The notes beneath the pieces were generated by a model, which worked only from the letters and a program-made list of their open reading frames with translations, searched no databases and was not told the DNA's origin. Below, piece after piece: positions 22,889-31,675 of a stretch of 64,000 bases of DNA (within the stretch, counting starts at the first letter, position 1; each line of letters begins with the position of its first letter). The DNA comes from DATJPR01 sp963843525 (lineage in GTDB: Bacteria > Bacteroidota > Ignavibacteria > UBA10030 > UBA6906), in assembly GCA_963843525.1 (NCBI GenBank), contig CAWJKM010000010.1:1-64000 (forward strand), written 5' to 3'. A program made the translations under genes and the position numbers.

Positions 22889-22921
22889 AAAAAAAAGGTG
22901 GTCGATCTTGCGACCGACCAC
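22889..22921 (-). terminator. Rho-independent terminator of the pyr operon
   Basis: On the minus strand, about 35 bases after the pyrC stop, arms gtggtcg and cgaccac (22915-22921 and 22898-22904 on the plus strand) enclose a ten-base loop. They are followed by eight consecutive T residues (22889-22896 as A on the plus strand). Confidence 0.75.
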
Positions 22922-22957
22922 TCGGGAGGTCAGCGTCTAATGAAGTGAGCAGTGCTT

Positions 22958-24244
22958 TCAGCCTGCGATCCAGAAACTTTCGCCGTGATTGATCACAGCG
23001 ACAGGCTTTCCTGTCAGCCGGAATCCGCCGAACGGAGTATTCCGTCCCATCGACTTGAATTGCGAGGGGTCCACCACCCACTCCAACAGAGGATCGAAAA
23101 TCGTAAGATTGGCGGATTCACCTTCGGCAATCCGGATCGCGGGGAGACCAAGAATCCTTCGGGGATTCGAGGACATTTTTTCGACGAGCTGAAAGAGCGA
23201 GAGCACGTTTTTGCGCACGAGTTCGGTGAGGGAGAGGGCGAGAGAGGTTTCAAGCCCGACGATACCGAACGGCGCACACTGATACTCCACCTCCTTTTCG
23301 TCGAAGGAATGCGGCGCGTGGTCCGTCACAATGACTTCAATCGTCCCGTCGCGCAATCCCTCCCTGACCGCTTCCCTGTCGTCGTTTGTCCGCAGGGGGG
23401 GATTTATTTTCGTGTTCGTATCGTACGACCGCACCATGTCGTCGGTCAACGTGAAATGATGGGGCGTGGCCTCGCACGAAACGGCAAGCCCCCTCTTCCG
23501 GGCTTCCCGGACCAGATCGACGGTCGCCGCGGTGCTGACATGGGCGACGTGGTACCGGCCTTTGGTGAACTCTGCAATATGGATATCCCTCGCCACCATC
23601 ACTTCTTCCGCTATCCCGGGCATTCCCGGGAGGCCCAGTTCGGTCGAGACGAACCCTTCATGCATCACGCCTTGTCTTGTCATCTCGAGATCCTGAGCGT
23701 GCTGGATGAGCGTCTTTCCGAACATCGACCCGTATTCCAGTGCGCGGCGTACAAGTTCTGCGTTGAAGACCGGTGCTCCGTCGTCGGAGAACGCGACCGC
23801 GCCCGCATCGGCAAGTTCCGCCAGCGGCGCAAGCCTCTCGCCCTTTCGCCCCACCGTCACCGCTCCGATCGGATACACATCCACAATGCCTCCCAGGGCG
23901 GCCTTTCCTTTTGCCTGAATGGACCGGACGACGGATTCATCGTCGATCGCCGGTTCCGTATTCGGCATGCAGCACACCGCGGTGAACCCCCCGGCCGCTG
24001 CCGCCGCCACGCCGGTGGCAATCGTTTCCTTGTATTCAAACCCGGGCTCACGCAGGTGAACATGCATATCGATGAACCCCGGCGCGATGATGTTGCCCTG
24101 CAGGTTGACCACCTGGGCGGAAGGGGCTACCAGGTTTTCGCCCAGCTGCACAATCACGCCGTCGACGATATGAATATCCATCGCGCCCTCATGGCCGGAA
24201 ACGGGATCGACCAGTGTTCCATGTTTCAGAAGTAGTTGCGCCAT
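22958..24244 (-). CDS. pyrC: Dihydroorotase
   Basis: This enzyme closes N-carbamoyl-aspartate to dihydroorotate, the third step of pyrimidine synthesis. The 428-residue protein is a class I amidohydrolase. The zinc-binding start is APGFIDMHVHLREPGFEYKE, the substrate loop is AVCCMPNTEPAIDDES, later metal ligands sit in LIQHAQDLEMTRQGVMHEGF and YHVAHVSTAATVDLV, and the catalytic Asp lies in EVIVTDHAPHSFDEKE. All key residues seem intact, so it should be active rather than a PyrC-like pseudo-enzyme. It follows pyrB by 54 bases and is the last gene before the terminator. Confidence 0.95.
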   Translation of the reverse strand: MAQLLLKHGTLVDPVSGHEGAMDIHIVDGVIVQLGENLVAPSAQVVNLQGNIIAPGFIDMHVHLREPGFEYKETIATGVAAAAAGGFTAVCCMPNTEPAIDDESVVRSIQAKGKAALGGIVDVYPIGAVTVGRKGERLAPLAELADAGAVAFSDDGAPVFNAELVRRALEYGSMFGKTLIQHAQDLEMTRQGVMHEGFVSTELGLPGMPGIAEEVMVARDIHIAEFTKGRYHVAHVSTAATVDLVREARKRGLAVSCEATPHHFTLTDDMVRSYDTNTKINPPLRTNDDREAVREGLRDGTIEVIVTDHAPHSFDEKEVEYQCAPFGIVGLETSLALSLTELVRKNVLSLFQLVEKMSSNPRRILGLPAIRIAEGESANLTIFDPLLEWVVDPSQFKSMGRNTPFGGFRLTGKPVAVINHGESFWIAG

Positions 24245-24298
24245 CTATCCTGCATTCCCTTCGCTTGGACTTTCAGGTTCAGTGAGCACGGAGCGGAG

Positions 24299-25216
24299 TC
24301 ATTTTGACGAGAGGAGATACAGCGCCGCCATCCGTATGGCGACGCCGTTCAACACCTGCTGGAGTATCACGGAGTTTTCTCCGTCGGCGACGTCGGAGGT
24401 CAGCTCGACGTCGCGATTGATCGGACCGGGGTGAAGAATCGTGATCGTGCGCCCGGCTTTTTCCAGTCTCTTCCGCGTGATGCCATAGTAGTTATGATAT
24501 TCGCGAATCGAGGGAAAGAGCCGGCCGGCGTCGCGTTCAAGCTGGATCCGGAGCACGTTCAACACGTCGACCTGGGGGAGGACGTCATCGATGTGGTGAT
24601 ACACTTCCACGCCCATTTTTTCGATTTCCCGGGGGATCATCGTCGCAGGACCGCACACGGAGACGCGCGCCCCCATGGTGCGAAGTCCGTAGATATTCGA
24701 CCGTGCGACCCGGCTGTGTGAGATGTCCCCGACGATGCAGATGTGGAGACCTTCAATCCGCCCGATCTTCTCCCGTATGGTATACATGTCCAGAAGCGCC
24801 TGGGTCGGGTGCTCGTGGCTTCCGTCTCCCGCGTTGATGACATGCCCTTCGATCACTTTTGCCAGGTAGTGCGGCGCGCCCGCCGCGGGATGGCGCATGA
24901 CCACCATATCCACCTTCATCGCTTCGATATTGCGCGCGGTATCTTTGAGGGTCTCCCCTTTGGAGACCGAACTTCCCGTCGATTGGAAGCCAAGCACATC
25001 GGCCGAGAGGCGGCGTTCGGCGAGTTCAAACGAGAGACGCGTGCGCGTTGAATTCTCGAAGAACATGTTGGCGATGGTCTTGCCCTGCAACGGGGGGACC
25101 TTCTTGATGGGTCGATCCAGCACTTCGCGGAACGACACCGCGGTATCGAGGATCAATTGAAGATCCTGACGGGGCATTCCGTCAAGACCGAGTAAATGGC
25201 GGCTGGAGAGAGGCAT
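24299..25216 (-). CDS. pyrB: Aspartate carbamoyltransferase, catalytic subunit
   Basis: Transfers the carbamoyl group from carbamoyl phosphate to aspartate, the committed step of pyrimidine synthesis. The 305-residue length is typical. The carbamoyl phosphate site is NMFFENSTRTRLSFELAERR, followed by STGSSVSKGETLKDTARNIE, and MRHPAAGAPHY and GDGSHEHPTQALLDMYTIRE. The C-terminal domain has HPGPINRDVELTSDVADGE. No regulatory pyrI gene is in the window. It is the middle gene of pyrR-pyrB-pyrC, 17 bases after pyrR. Confidence 0.95.
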   Translation of the reverse strand: MPLSSRHLLGLDGMPRQDLQLILDTAVSFREVLDRPIKKVPPLQGKTIANMFFENSTRTRLSFELAERRLSADVLGFQSTGSSVSKGETLKDTARNIEAMKVDMVVMRHPAAGAPHYLAKVIEGHVINAGDGSHEHPTQALLDMYTIREKIGRIEGLHICIVGDISHSRVARSNIYGLRTMGARVSVCGPATMIPREIEKMGVEVYHHIDDVLPQVDVLNVLRIQLERDAGRLFPSIREYHNYYGITRKRLEKAGRTITILHPGPINRDVELTSDVADGENSVILQQVLNGVAIRMAALYLLSSK

Positions 25217-25233
25217 GGCGAAGCGTAGTTCCT

Positions 25234-25782
25234 TTAGTCTTCTTCCGGGTACATCAACAGCACGGCGTCCTCGCCGTCAATTTCCTTGACGTGGACGCGA
25301 ACCGACTCTCGCGAGGAGGTCGGAACGTTTTTCCCTACATAGTCGGCGCGGATGGGAAGCTGACGGTGACCGCGGTCAATCAGCACCGCAAGCTGGATAT
25401 TCTTGGGCCGGCCGATGTCGATGAGTGCATCGAGGGCGGCACGGATGGTCCGCCCGGTGTACAGCACATCGTCGATGAGGATGACATTATGATCATTGAT
25501 ATCGAACAAAATCTCGGTGGACTTGAGCTGGGGCTGCTCGAGTTTCCCCAGCAAATCGTCCCGGTAGAGGGTAATGTCCAGGGACCCGATGTCCAGGGTG
25601 AGATTTTCCGATTCCTCGATGCGCGTCGCAATCCTTCGCGCAAGGAATTCTCCGCGGGTACGAATCCCGACGATCACAAGATTTTTCGCGCCGTTGTTCC
25701 GTTCGATGATCTCGTGGGCGAGCCGTGTGAGTGTCCGTTCGACGCCCGCGGCGTCCATGATTTCCGCTTTTAACTTGCGCAT
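25234..25782 (-). CDS. pyrR: Bifunctional pyr operon attenuator / uracil phosphoribosyltransferase
   Basis: A 182-residue type I phosphoribosyltransferase. The PRPP loop is VILIDDVLYTGRTIRAALDA, and LTRLAHEIIERNNGAKNLVI plus VGIRTRGEFLARRIATRIEE match the family. PyrR binds UMP and the leader RNA of pyr operons to promote termination, and has weak uracil phosphoribosyltransferase activity. The leader just upstream carries a PyrR-type binding loop and an intrinsic terminator (listed separately), so this gene very probably controls its own operon. Confidence 0.95.
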   Translation of the reverse strand: MRKLKAEIMDAAGVERTLTRLAHEIIERNNGAKNLVIVGIRTRGEFLARRIATRIEESENLTLDIGSLDITLYRDDLLGKLEQPQLKSTEILFDINDHNVILIDDVLYTGRTIRAALDALIDIGRPKNIQLAVLIDRGHRQLPIRADYVGKNVPTSSRESVRVHVKEIDGEDAVLLMYPEED

Positions 25783-25804
25783 GGTGTTCCCTTTGGGGTT
25801 ACAA

Positions 25805-25842
25805 AAAAAACCTCCACGCCCGCCATAGGGGTGGAGGTTTTC
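25805..25842 (-). terminator. Attenuator hairpin in the pyrR leader
   Basis: On the minus strand the leader forms aaaacctccac, a 12- to 16-base loop, then gtggaggtttt followed by further T residues, ending about 20 bases before the pyrR start codon. A strong hairpin with a T-run inside an operon leader is the expected form of a transcription attenuator. Confidence 0.75.
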
Positions 25843-25883
25843 GATTGGAGAGAAAATGATGAGGACATCATGGCTTCCCTTGC

Positions 25884-25899
25884 CTGTCTCGCCGGACAG
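25884..25899 (-). promoter_or_regulatory. PyrR-binding loop (anti-antiterminator) in the pyr leader
   Basis: The minus-strand RNA carries a stem CUGUC/GACAG with the sequence GUCCGGCGAGACAGGC across it. This fits the known PyrR recognition pattern UCCNGNGAG in the loop and upper stem. It lies about 45 bases upstream of the attenuator hairpin, so binding of PyrR-UMP here would favour the terminator. Confidence 0.6.
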
Positions 25900-25913
25900 A
25901 ATTAAAGGGTGAG

Positions 25914-25988
25914 TGGGCGATATAGGACTTGAACCTATGACCTCACGGATGTGAACCGTGCGCTCTGAACCAACTGAGCTAATCGCCC
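25914..25988 (-). tRNA. tRNA-Val (anticodon CAC)
   Basis: The minus strand folds as a cloverleaf: acceptor GGGCGAT/ATCGCCC, D arm GCTC-AGTTGGTTC-AGAGC, anticodon arm CACGG-TTCACAT-CCGTG giving anticodon CAC, variable AGGTC, T arm ATAGG-TTCAAGT-CCTAT. The discriminator is A and CCA is not encoded. It lies directly upstream of the pyr leader on the same strand. Confidence 0.93.
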
Positions 25989-26044
25989 TCGAACGCTATA
26001 TACGGAAAATCCGCCGGGAAATCAAGATATCAGAAAAGGCGGAA

Positions 26045-28489
26045 TTACGATTGCCCGGGTCTCGGGTCGGCCGGAGTTCGCCTCACGACAACCGCGGTCA
26101 TATCGTCGTGCTGCGCGGCATGGCCCGTGAATTTTCGAACGTCCGCGTACAGGGACTCCAGGAAATCCCTTGCGTTCGACTTCGGCGACACGCCGACGGC
26201 CACCCGCAAACGATTCTCGCCGTACTCTTCCTGAGCCTTGTTCATCGCTTCCGTAAATCCGTCAGTATAGAAGAGCAGGTAATCCCCCTCCTCCATTACA
26301 AACGTCTCTTCCCTGATGACGTCTGCAAAACGCTGGCCCGGTTCCAGTCCCAAACCCAGTCCAGGCGGCTGGAACATTTCCACTACGCCCTGTTCACTCC
26401 GCCAGAGCATCGGAGGGGTGTGCCCTGCACGCGCAAGCGTCACCCGCCCGGTCGAGGGATCCAGGACGGCATAGACCATCGTGATGAACTCACCACGATC
26501 GACATTCTCACAGAAAAGCTCGTTCAGACGGATCATGACCTCCTGCGGCGATTCGACACTTTTCGTGATTGCGCGCAGGAATCCCTTGCTCAATGTCATG
26601 AAGAACGCCGCTTCGGTTCCCTTCCCGGAGACATCCCCGATCACCAGGCCGAGACGCCCTCGTTCCAGCATGACGAAATCGTAGTAGTCGCCCCCGACTT
26701 CCAGCGCAGGCACACAGCGCGATGCCACATCCAGGCCCTTGACTTCCGGCGTACGCTTCGGGAGAAAGCTCTGCTGCACCTGCCGCGCTATTTCCAATTC
26801 GCGCTGAAGGCGCTGGCGCTCGGTGATGTAACGCGCGAAAAGCGGGGTGATGGCTTCCAGGTCGACGGAAGGATCCGCGGTGAGCAGCGCAACCATCCCC
26901 CACGCCAATGGGATGCAGGCGAAACAGGTGAGAAAGAGTGCTGCCGCCCCCCAGGCGACACCCGCTGAGAAGAAGAGTGCGACAATCCCGACAAAAATCG
27001 AGAGAAAGAGCGCGACGAATGCCGAGAGCACGTCGACCCCGACGAGCGCGAAGCTGAGGGGCAGGAATCCGGGCAATCCGAGCAGCAGGATTGCCACCAT
27101 CGGATGAACATCGATTCTCCCATACGTCCCCATCACCAGGAGAAGCGATCCCAGAATCACCAGGATCCACCGGTTCCGAATCCACGCGCGGAGGTACGAG
27201 AGCGCCACAATGCCGAATGCGACGAAGAACACGCTGCCCGTTATCGACTCGGAAATTGCCGTGACAATGGGAGAGCGCGCGCTGAGGATCTTCACGAGCT
27301 CGCCGTCGATGGACAGCGTGACGCCCGGGACAGTTCGCAGCACCAGGAAAGCGACAAGGAGATACAGGGACGGCGCAGCTATGCCCAGGACTGAGCCCAG
27401 GACCAGAGACCGGCCCACCAGCGAGTGGAAAATATGCCCTCGTGTCAGCAAATCGACGGAAAGAAACTTCTCCTTCCAGGTTTCCCGTCCAAGAGACTCT
27501 CCCACGCCCCATAGCACAATGAACATGCCGCCGATGAACAGCCCGGAAAACAGGGCCGCCAGCAATGTGAGCCAGAGTTCGCGGGGACTGGACTGGATGG
27601 AAACAGAAAGTGCGGTGACGATGCCGACAGCCACTCCTGCTTTTACCGCCAGCGCAAAACTGAGTTCATATGCCCTCATGCGTCTGATTGCCACGATTGC
27701 GGAAATAAGGAGCAAGGCGACAATCAGGACTCCCACCAGCGCACTCTGGATGATGGCCTCGACGGTCTTCGGTCCTCCGGCCAGACCGCGGTAACCGACC
27801 TCGACCAATTGCACGCGGTCGCCGGCATACTCGACTTTTACGGAAACAGGAAGATGGAGAAGCGTATCGGTGCTCACCCAGTTGCACTGTGTGAGAACGC
27901 GATGGGGAAGGATGGACTGGTTGATGTCAAAGGAGTCCATCCCTGCGAGGGCAGGAAAGAGCCGGTCAAACAGCGCGACGGCATGTTGTCTGGCCCAATC
28001 CTGAGTGACCCGTGGGAGGTCCAATGAATCCGGGATGTGCCAGTGATAATACTGGAGAGATCCCTTTGGGGAAAACCGGATTCGAATATCGCCGGAATCC
28101 TTCTCGGATTTTCCCACCGATACCTGGAAACTCTGCGTATCGGTCGGCGCCTGCACCATGCCGCGCGAGAGATTCCACTCAACCTCCCAGTAGCATCCCT
28201 CCGTGGAGCGCCGCAAGAGTTCCGTACCGCGGAGTTGACCTTCCCGGGAAAGAATCGTATTGACCAGGTCCGAGCGTACCTTCAGATTCGCCCCGGCAGC
28301 CGGGATCTGCATCGTCATCCCCAGTTGCCGCACCATGGACGCGGCCTTCTGCCCGGCCTCTTCCCCACCGACGGGCAGTGAGACCATGGAGTAGGGATTG
28401 ACGGGGACATACAACAACCGGATGATGTACGCCGAAAGGAGGATCGACGCGAGGCTGCCGAGGAGAAAAAGAACTGTCGATTTTTTCAT
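26045..28489 (-). CDS. Membrane-bound SpoIIE/RsbU-type PP2C phosphatase
   Basis: An 814-residue protein. It has an N-terminal helix (VLFLLGSLASILLSAYIIRL), an extracytoplasmic region of about 230 residues, then roughly ten hydrophobic helices (about 250-540), a linker helix (RYITERQRLQRELEIARQVQ) and a C-terminal phosphatase domain. That domain shows SFLPKRTPEVKGLDVASRCV, ALEVGGDYYDFVML, RLGLVIGDVSGKGTEAAFFM and GDYLLFYTDGFTEAMN; the Asp residues bind the metal pair. Such proteins dephosphorylate an anti-sigma-factor antagonist in partner-switching control. No anti-sigma or antagonist gene is nearby. It is the last gene of a minus-strand run with the exonuclease, the Yip1 protein and the M20 dipeptidase. 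Confidence 0.85.
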   Translation of the reverse strand: MKKSTVLFLLGSLASILLSAYIIRLLYVPVNPYSMVSLPVGGEEAGQKAASMVRQLGMTMQIPAAGANLKVRSDLVNTILSREGQLRGTELLRRSTEGCYWEVEWNLSRGMVQAPTDTQSFQVSVGKSEKDSGDIRIRFSPKGSLQYYHWHIPDSLDLPRVTQDWARQHAVALFDRLFPALAGMDSFDINQSILPHRVLTQCNWVSTDTLLHLPVSVKVEYAGDRVQLVEVGYRGLAGGPKTVEAIIQSALVGVLIVALLLISAIVAIRRMRAYELSFALAVKAGVAVGIVTALSVSIQSSPRELWLTLLAALFSGLFIGGMFIVLWGVGESLGRETWKEKFLSVDLLTRGHIFHSLVGRSLVLGSVLGIAAPSLYLLVAFLVLRTVPGVTLSIDGELVKILSARSPIVTAISESITGSVFFVAFGIVALSYLRAWIRNRWILVILGSLLLVMGTYGRIDVHPMVAILLLGLPGFLPLSFALVGVDVLSAFVALFLSIFVGIVALFFSAGVAWGAAALFLTCFACIPLAWGMVALLTADPSVDLEAITPLFARYITERQRLQRELEIARQVQQSFLPKRTPEVKGLDVASRCVPALEVGGDYYDFVMLERGRLGLVIGDVSGKGTEAAFFMTLSKGFLRAITKSVESPQEVMIRLNELFCENVDRGEFITMVYAVLDPSTGRVTLARAGHTPPMLWRSEQGVVEMFQPPGLGLGLEPGQRFADVIREETFVMEEGDYLLFYTDGFTEAMNKAQEEYGENRLRVAVGVSPKSNARDFLESLYADVRKFTGHAAQHDDMTAVVVRRTPADPRPGQS

Positions 28490-28499
28490 GCGCAGTCGG

Positions 28500-29526
28500 T
28501 TAGAGGAAAGAGAAGGCGAGTTGTTGTCCCCCTGCAGGCGAGACGGGGTTCACACCGTTTTCCCCCGGAAGATCCACCGGGAGACCTTCACGCTGCAACG
28601 AGAGGGAGAATTCCTTCACGTACCCATGGCCGAGGGTGATCCGTTCAGCGCCGCTTTCCCGCACGGCCCGATTGAGTCCGGGCCAGTCGGCATGATCGGA
28701 AAGGGCTATCCCGTTGACCGACCACCGGCGGGATGGCAGAGCCATCCACCCCGAGACTGTGTGGACCCGCATGGGTCCGATTTGCCCCGCCCAGGATTCG
28801 CGCAACGTCTGGGAGGGTGCAATGATGATCCGATCGGGCGTATGCGTCGCTATCGAACCGGCCCGAATTGTCGCGGCGGCAGGCAACGCGAGCCCGGCCT
28901 TTTCCAGCGTATGGTTCATCGCAGCGATGTTCCGGTGCACCGCAATCTCAGGAATGCGGGGGCCAAGCATATGCAGGAGCCGTTGCGCCTTGCCCAGTGC
29001 ATACGCCGTGAGGACCGTCGTGTAGCCCTTCGCACGATTCATCTCGTAGATGCCGATGATCTGTTCGAGCGCTTCCGCCTGGGATTTCCAGCGGAACAGC
29101 GGGATGCCGAAAGTGCATTCTGAGATGAACCAGTGACAGCGTTGCTGTTCATAGGGCTCCGAAAGCCCGTCATCCTCCAGCTTGTAGTCCCCGGTGACCA
29201 CGACAGATCTTCCCCGGTATTCGATTCTTACCTGGGCAGAACCCGGAACGTGTCCCGCCGGATGAAGAGAGAGTGTCACGCCGTTCCGCGAGACTCTTCG
29301 TTCCGTATTCGAGCGCTTCCCCTTTCACCCGGGGGTCGATCCGCTTCCTGATGACGGCAAGAGTGAGCGGGTGCGCGATCACGCTCCGATGGCCTGCGCG
29401 CGCATGGTCAGCATGCGCATGGGTAATCACCGCCCGGTCCACGGAACGGCGCGGATCGACATAAAAATCCCCGGACGGGCAATAGAGCCCGTTCGGGGTG
29501 TGTATGAGAAGATCGCTGAAGCCCAT
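28500..29526 (-). pseudogene. DNA-ligase-associated exonuclease (metallo-beta-lactamase fold), single frameshift
   Basis: The start MGFSDLLIHTPNGLYCPSGD and the motif AVITHAHADHARAGHRSVIA (HxHxDH) mark a metallo-beta-lactamase nuclease of the ligase-associated DNA damage response family. After a one-base slip near 29285-29290 the protein continues SLHPAGHVPGSAQVRIEYRG and VVVTGDYKLEDDGLSEPYEQ, then ERITLGHGYVKEFSLSLQRE. The restored length is about 341 residues, normal for the family. Relatives are usually encoded with an ATP-dependent DNA ligase and a helicase. Neither is present here. Confidence 0.8.
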
Positions 29527-29536
29527 CGATGTCCGA

Positions 29537-30127
29537 TTACATGTGCAGTGCACCGCTCGTCACTGCTCCGACGCCAACAATCCCGAGGACAATGGCACCG
29601 AGGATAGCGCCGAGGATGAAATAAATCACCAGCAGAACGACAATCGCCACGATAAGATAGACGACGACCTTGTCGGCGGGTGTTTTCATGAGCACAGGAA
29701 GACCAAGATACATCAGATAGATCCCGTATAAGCCGGCGAGAGTTCCGATGATCCCGAGGTAGGGGATGATATTGAGGACCCCGGCCACCCAGGCAGGCGT
29801 GTAGGAATAGGCTACCAGCTGCAGCGCTCTCCCGAGGTTTTTCTCAGAACCGAAGTTCGGAGCCAGAAAATCGATGACGAACGCCGCCAGAAACACGGCC
29901 AGAATCACAACGACGAACGTCACGACTGCGGTGGCAATCACATAGGTCAGGGAGAGGAAGTGCTCGAACAGGAGCCCCCCCAGAATCGATGCAATCGTGG
30001 GAATCAACGCCAGGGGGATCACATACCCGGTGATGATCTGCTGCGTATTCGGGGTTTCCCCTGCAATGACGGTCCACTCCGTCTTCGGGGACATGATGAT
30101 TTTTTTCGCACGATCAACAAGATTCAT
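29537..30127 (-). CDS. Yip1-domain membrane protein
   Basis: A 196-residue protein with five hydrophobic helices (for example YVIPLALIPTIASILGGLLF, VVTFVVVILAVFLAAFVIDF and VVVYLIVAIVVLLVIYFILG), preceded by NLVDRAKKIIMSPKTEWTVI, the usual start of bacterial Yip1 proteins. The function of bacterial members is not known. I chose ATG at 30125-30127 because a good ribosome binding site (ggaggt) stands just before it and the family begins here. It follows the M20 dipeptidase gene by 34 bases. Confidence 0.8.
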   Translation of the reverse strand: MNLVDRAKKIIMSPKTEWTVIAGETPNTQQIITGYVIPLALIPTIASILGGLLFEHFLSLTYVIATAVVTFVVVILAVFLAAFVIDFLAPNFGSEKNLGRALQLVAYSYTPAWVAGVLNIIPYLGIIGTLAGLYGIYLMYLGLPVLMKTPADKVVVYLIVAIVVLLVIYFILGAILGAIVLGIVGVGAVTSGALHM

Positions 30128-30161
30128 GAGACCTCCAATAAAATTATGAAAGATGGTGGCA

Positions 30162-31547
30162 TCAACGACGGTGATTGTGCATGAAGCTGGGGAGTTCATT
30201 ATAGAAATGCAGAGAAGTTTTGATCCCTCCGTAGAAGTGCGACAGGCTCATGAATTCGTCGGGGGCATGAGCATTTTCGTCAGGCTGTCCGAAGCCGAGA
30301 AGGACTGTGTCGATCCCGAGTATTTTCTTGAACTGGACGACGATGGGGATGGAACCGCCCTCCCGCTGATACAGCGCTTTCTTGCCGAACCCTTTTTGCA
30401 GGGCGGAGACCGCAGCCATGACACCCGGGCTGTCAATCGGCGTGATTGCAGGTTCGCCCCCGTGAAGGGAACGGACCGTCACCGAAACCGTGGGCGGGGC
30501 GATTTTCTTGATGTGGCGCTCGAAGAGTTTTGCGATCTTGTCCGATTTCTGGTCCGGGACCAGTCGCATCGAAATCTTCGCCGATGCCTTCGACGGGAGC
30601 ACGGTCTTTGCCCCATCACCGGTGAAGCCGCCCCAGATGCCGTTGCATTCCAGTGTCGGCCGCGCCCAGACTCTCTCCAGCGTCGTGAAGCCCTTCTCTC
30701 CGTAGAGCTGGCGGACGCCGAGTTCGCGCGCGTACTTCTTGTCGCTGTGCGGCAGCTTCTTGTAGGCGTCCCGTTCTTTCTTCGACAATGGCCGGACCTG
30801 ATCATAAAACCCCGGGATTGTCACACGGCCGTTCTTGTCGTGGAGTTGCGCGATGATCTCCGTCAGGGCCTGGATCGGATTGTGGACTGTTCCTCCGAAC
30901 GATCCGGAGTGGAGGTCCTTGTTCGGTCCGACAAGGTCAATCTGCATGTAGGCGAGTCCGCGCAGGCCGTAGCAGATGGACGGAAGATTCTCGCCGAACA
31001 TCGCCGAGTCGGAGATGAGCACGAGATCCGCCTTGAGAAGATCCTTATGGTCCATCACAAACTGGTCGAGATGGTCGCTCCCGATTTCCTCTTCCCCTTC
31101 CACAATCATTTTGAGATTGACGGGGAGGCCACGGTTGTTCGCGAGAAAGGCCTCAATGGCCTTCGCGTGGATGAACACCTGCCCTTTGTCGTCCGCGGCT
31201 CCGCGCGAGTAGAGCCGGTTGTTCCGGACGGTGGCATCGAACGGAGGGGAGGTCCAGAGATCAAGGGGCTCCACCGGCTGCACATCGTAGTGACCGTACA
31301 GCAGGACGGTCGGCGCATTGTCGGCGTGCAGCCAGTCCGCGTAGACAAGCGGGAAACCGCCCGTCGGCATGATCTGCACATTTTCCATCCCGATGGACCG
31401 CAGGTGATCCGCCAACCATTCCGCAGCCTTCTGGATATCGCCGGCATTTTCTGCATTGGTGCTGACGCTGGGAATTGCGAGCCATTGACGGAGTTCGCCA
31501 AGATACCGCTCTTTGTTCGCTTCAACGTAGGAGAGAATGGGGTCCAT
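30162..31547 (-). CDS. M20-family dipeptidase
   Basis: A 461-residue zinc peptidase of the CNDP-dipeptidase/M20 group. The metal and catalytic residues lie in TVLLYGHYDVQPVEPLDLW (His and Asp), YSRGAADDKGQVFIHAKAIE (bridging Asp) and LKMIVEGEEEIGSDHLDQFV (Glu pair). The dimerisation domain is inserted in the middle (LDLHSGSFGGTVHNPIQAL in substance), and the final metal His is in FMSLSHFYGGIKTSLHFYNE. It hydrolyses dipeptides or related small peptides in the cytoplasm. It appears to be the first gene of the run down to the SpoIIE-type phosphatase. Confidence 0.9.
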   Translation of the reverse strand: MDPILSYVEANKERYLGELRQWLAIPSVSTNAENAGDIQKAAEWLADHLRSIGMENVQIMPTGGFPLVYADWLHADNAPTVLLYGHYDVQPVEPLDLWTSPPFDATVRNNRLYSRGAADDKGQVFIHAKAIEAFLANNRGLPVNLKMIVEGEEEIGSDHLDQFVMDHKDLLKADLVLISDSAMFGENLPSICYGLRGLAYMQIDLVGPNKDLHSGSFGGTVHNPIQALTEIIAQLHDKNGRVTIPGFYDQVRPLSKKERDAYKKLPHSDKKYARELGVRQLYGEKGFTTLERVWARPTLECNGIWGGFTGDGAKTVLPSKASAKISMRLVPDQKSDKIAKLFERHIKKIAPPTVSVTVRSLHGGEPAITPIDSPGVMAAVSALQKGFGKKALYQREGGSIPIVVQFKKILGIDTVLLGFGQPDENAHAPDEFMSLSHFYGGIKTSLHFYNELPSFMHNHRR

Positions 31548-31675
31548 GAGGATCTCACAAAGTGGGGGTCAAATGAGTAAACCAATATACAGAACGCCCA
31601 TGACGGGGTCAACGGTTATTGCATGAGAACTTCGAAATGGTTTTCTTCCCCTTGCAGACACTCAAGGGAGGGTTT

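Noticed and set aside
22952..24235. Plus-strand open frame spanning pyrC
   Set aside because: It mirrors dihydroorotase, whose active-site motifs are all on the minus strand.
30153..31580. Plus-strand open frame spanning the M20 dipeptidase
   Set aside because: Antisense shadow; the metal-binding motifs are on the minus strand.
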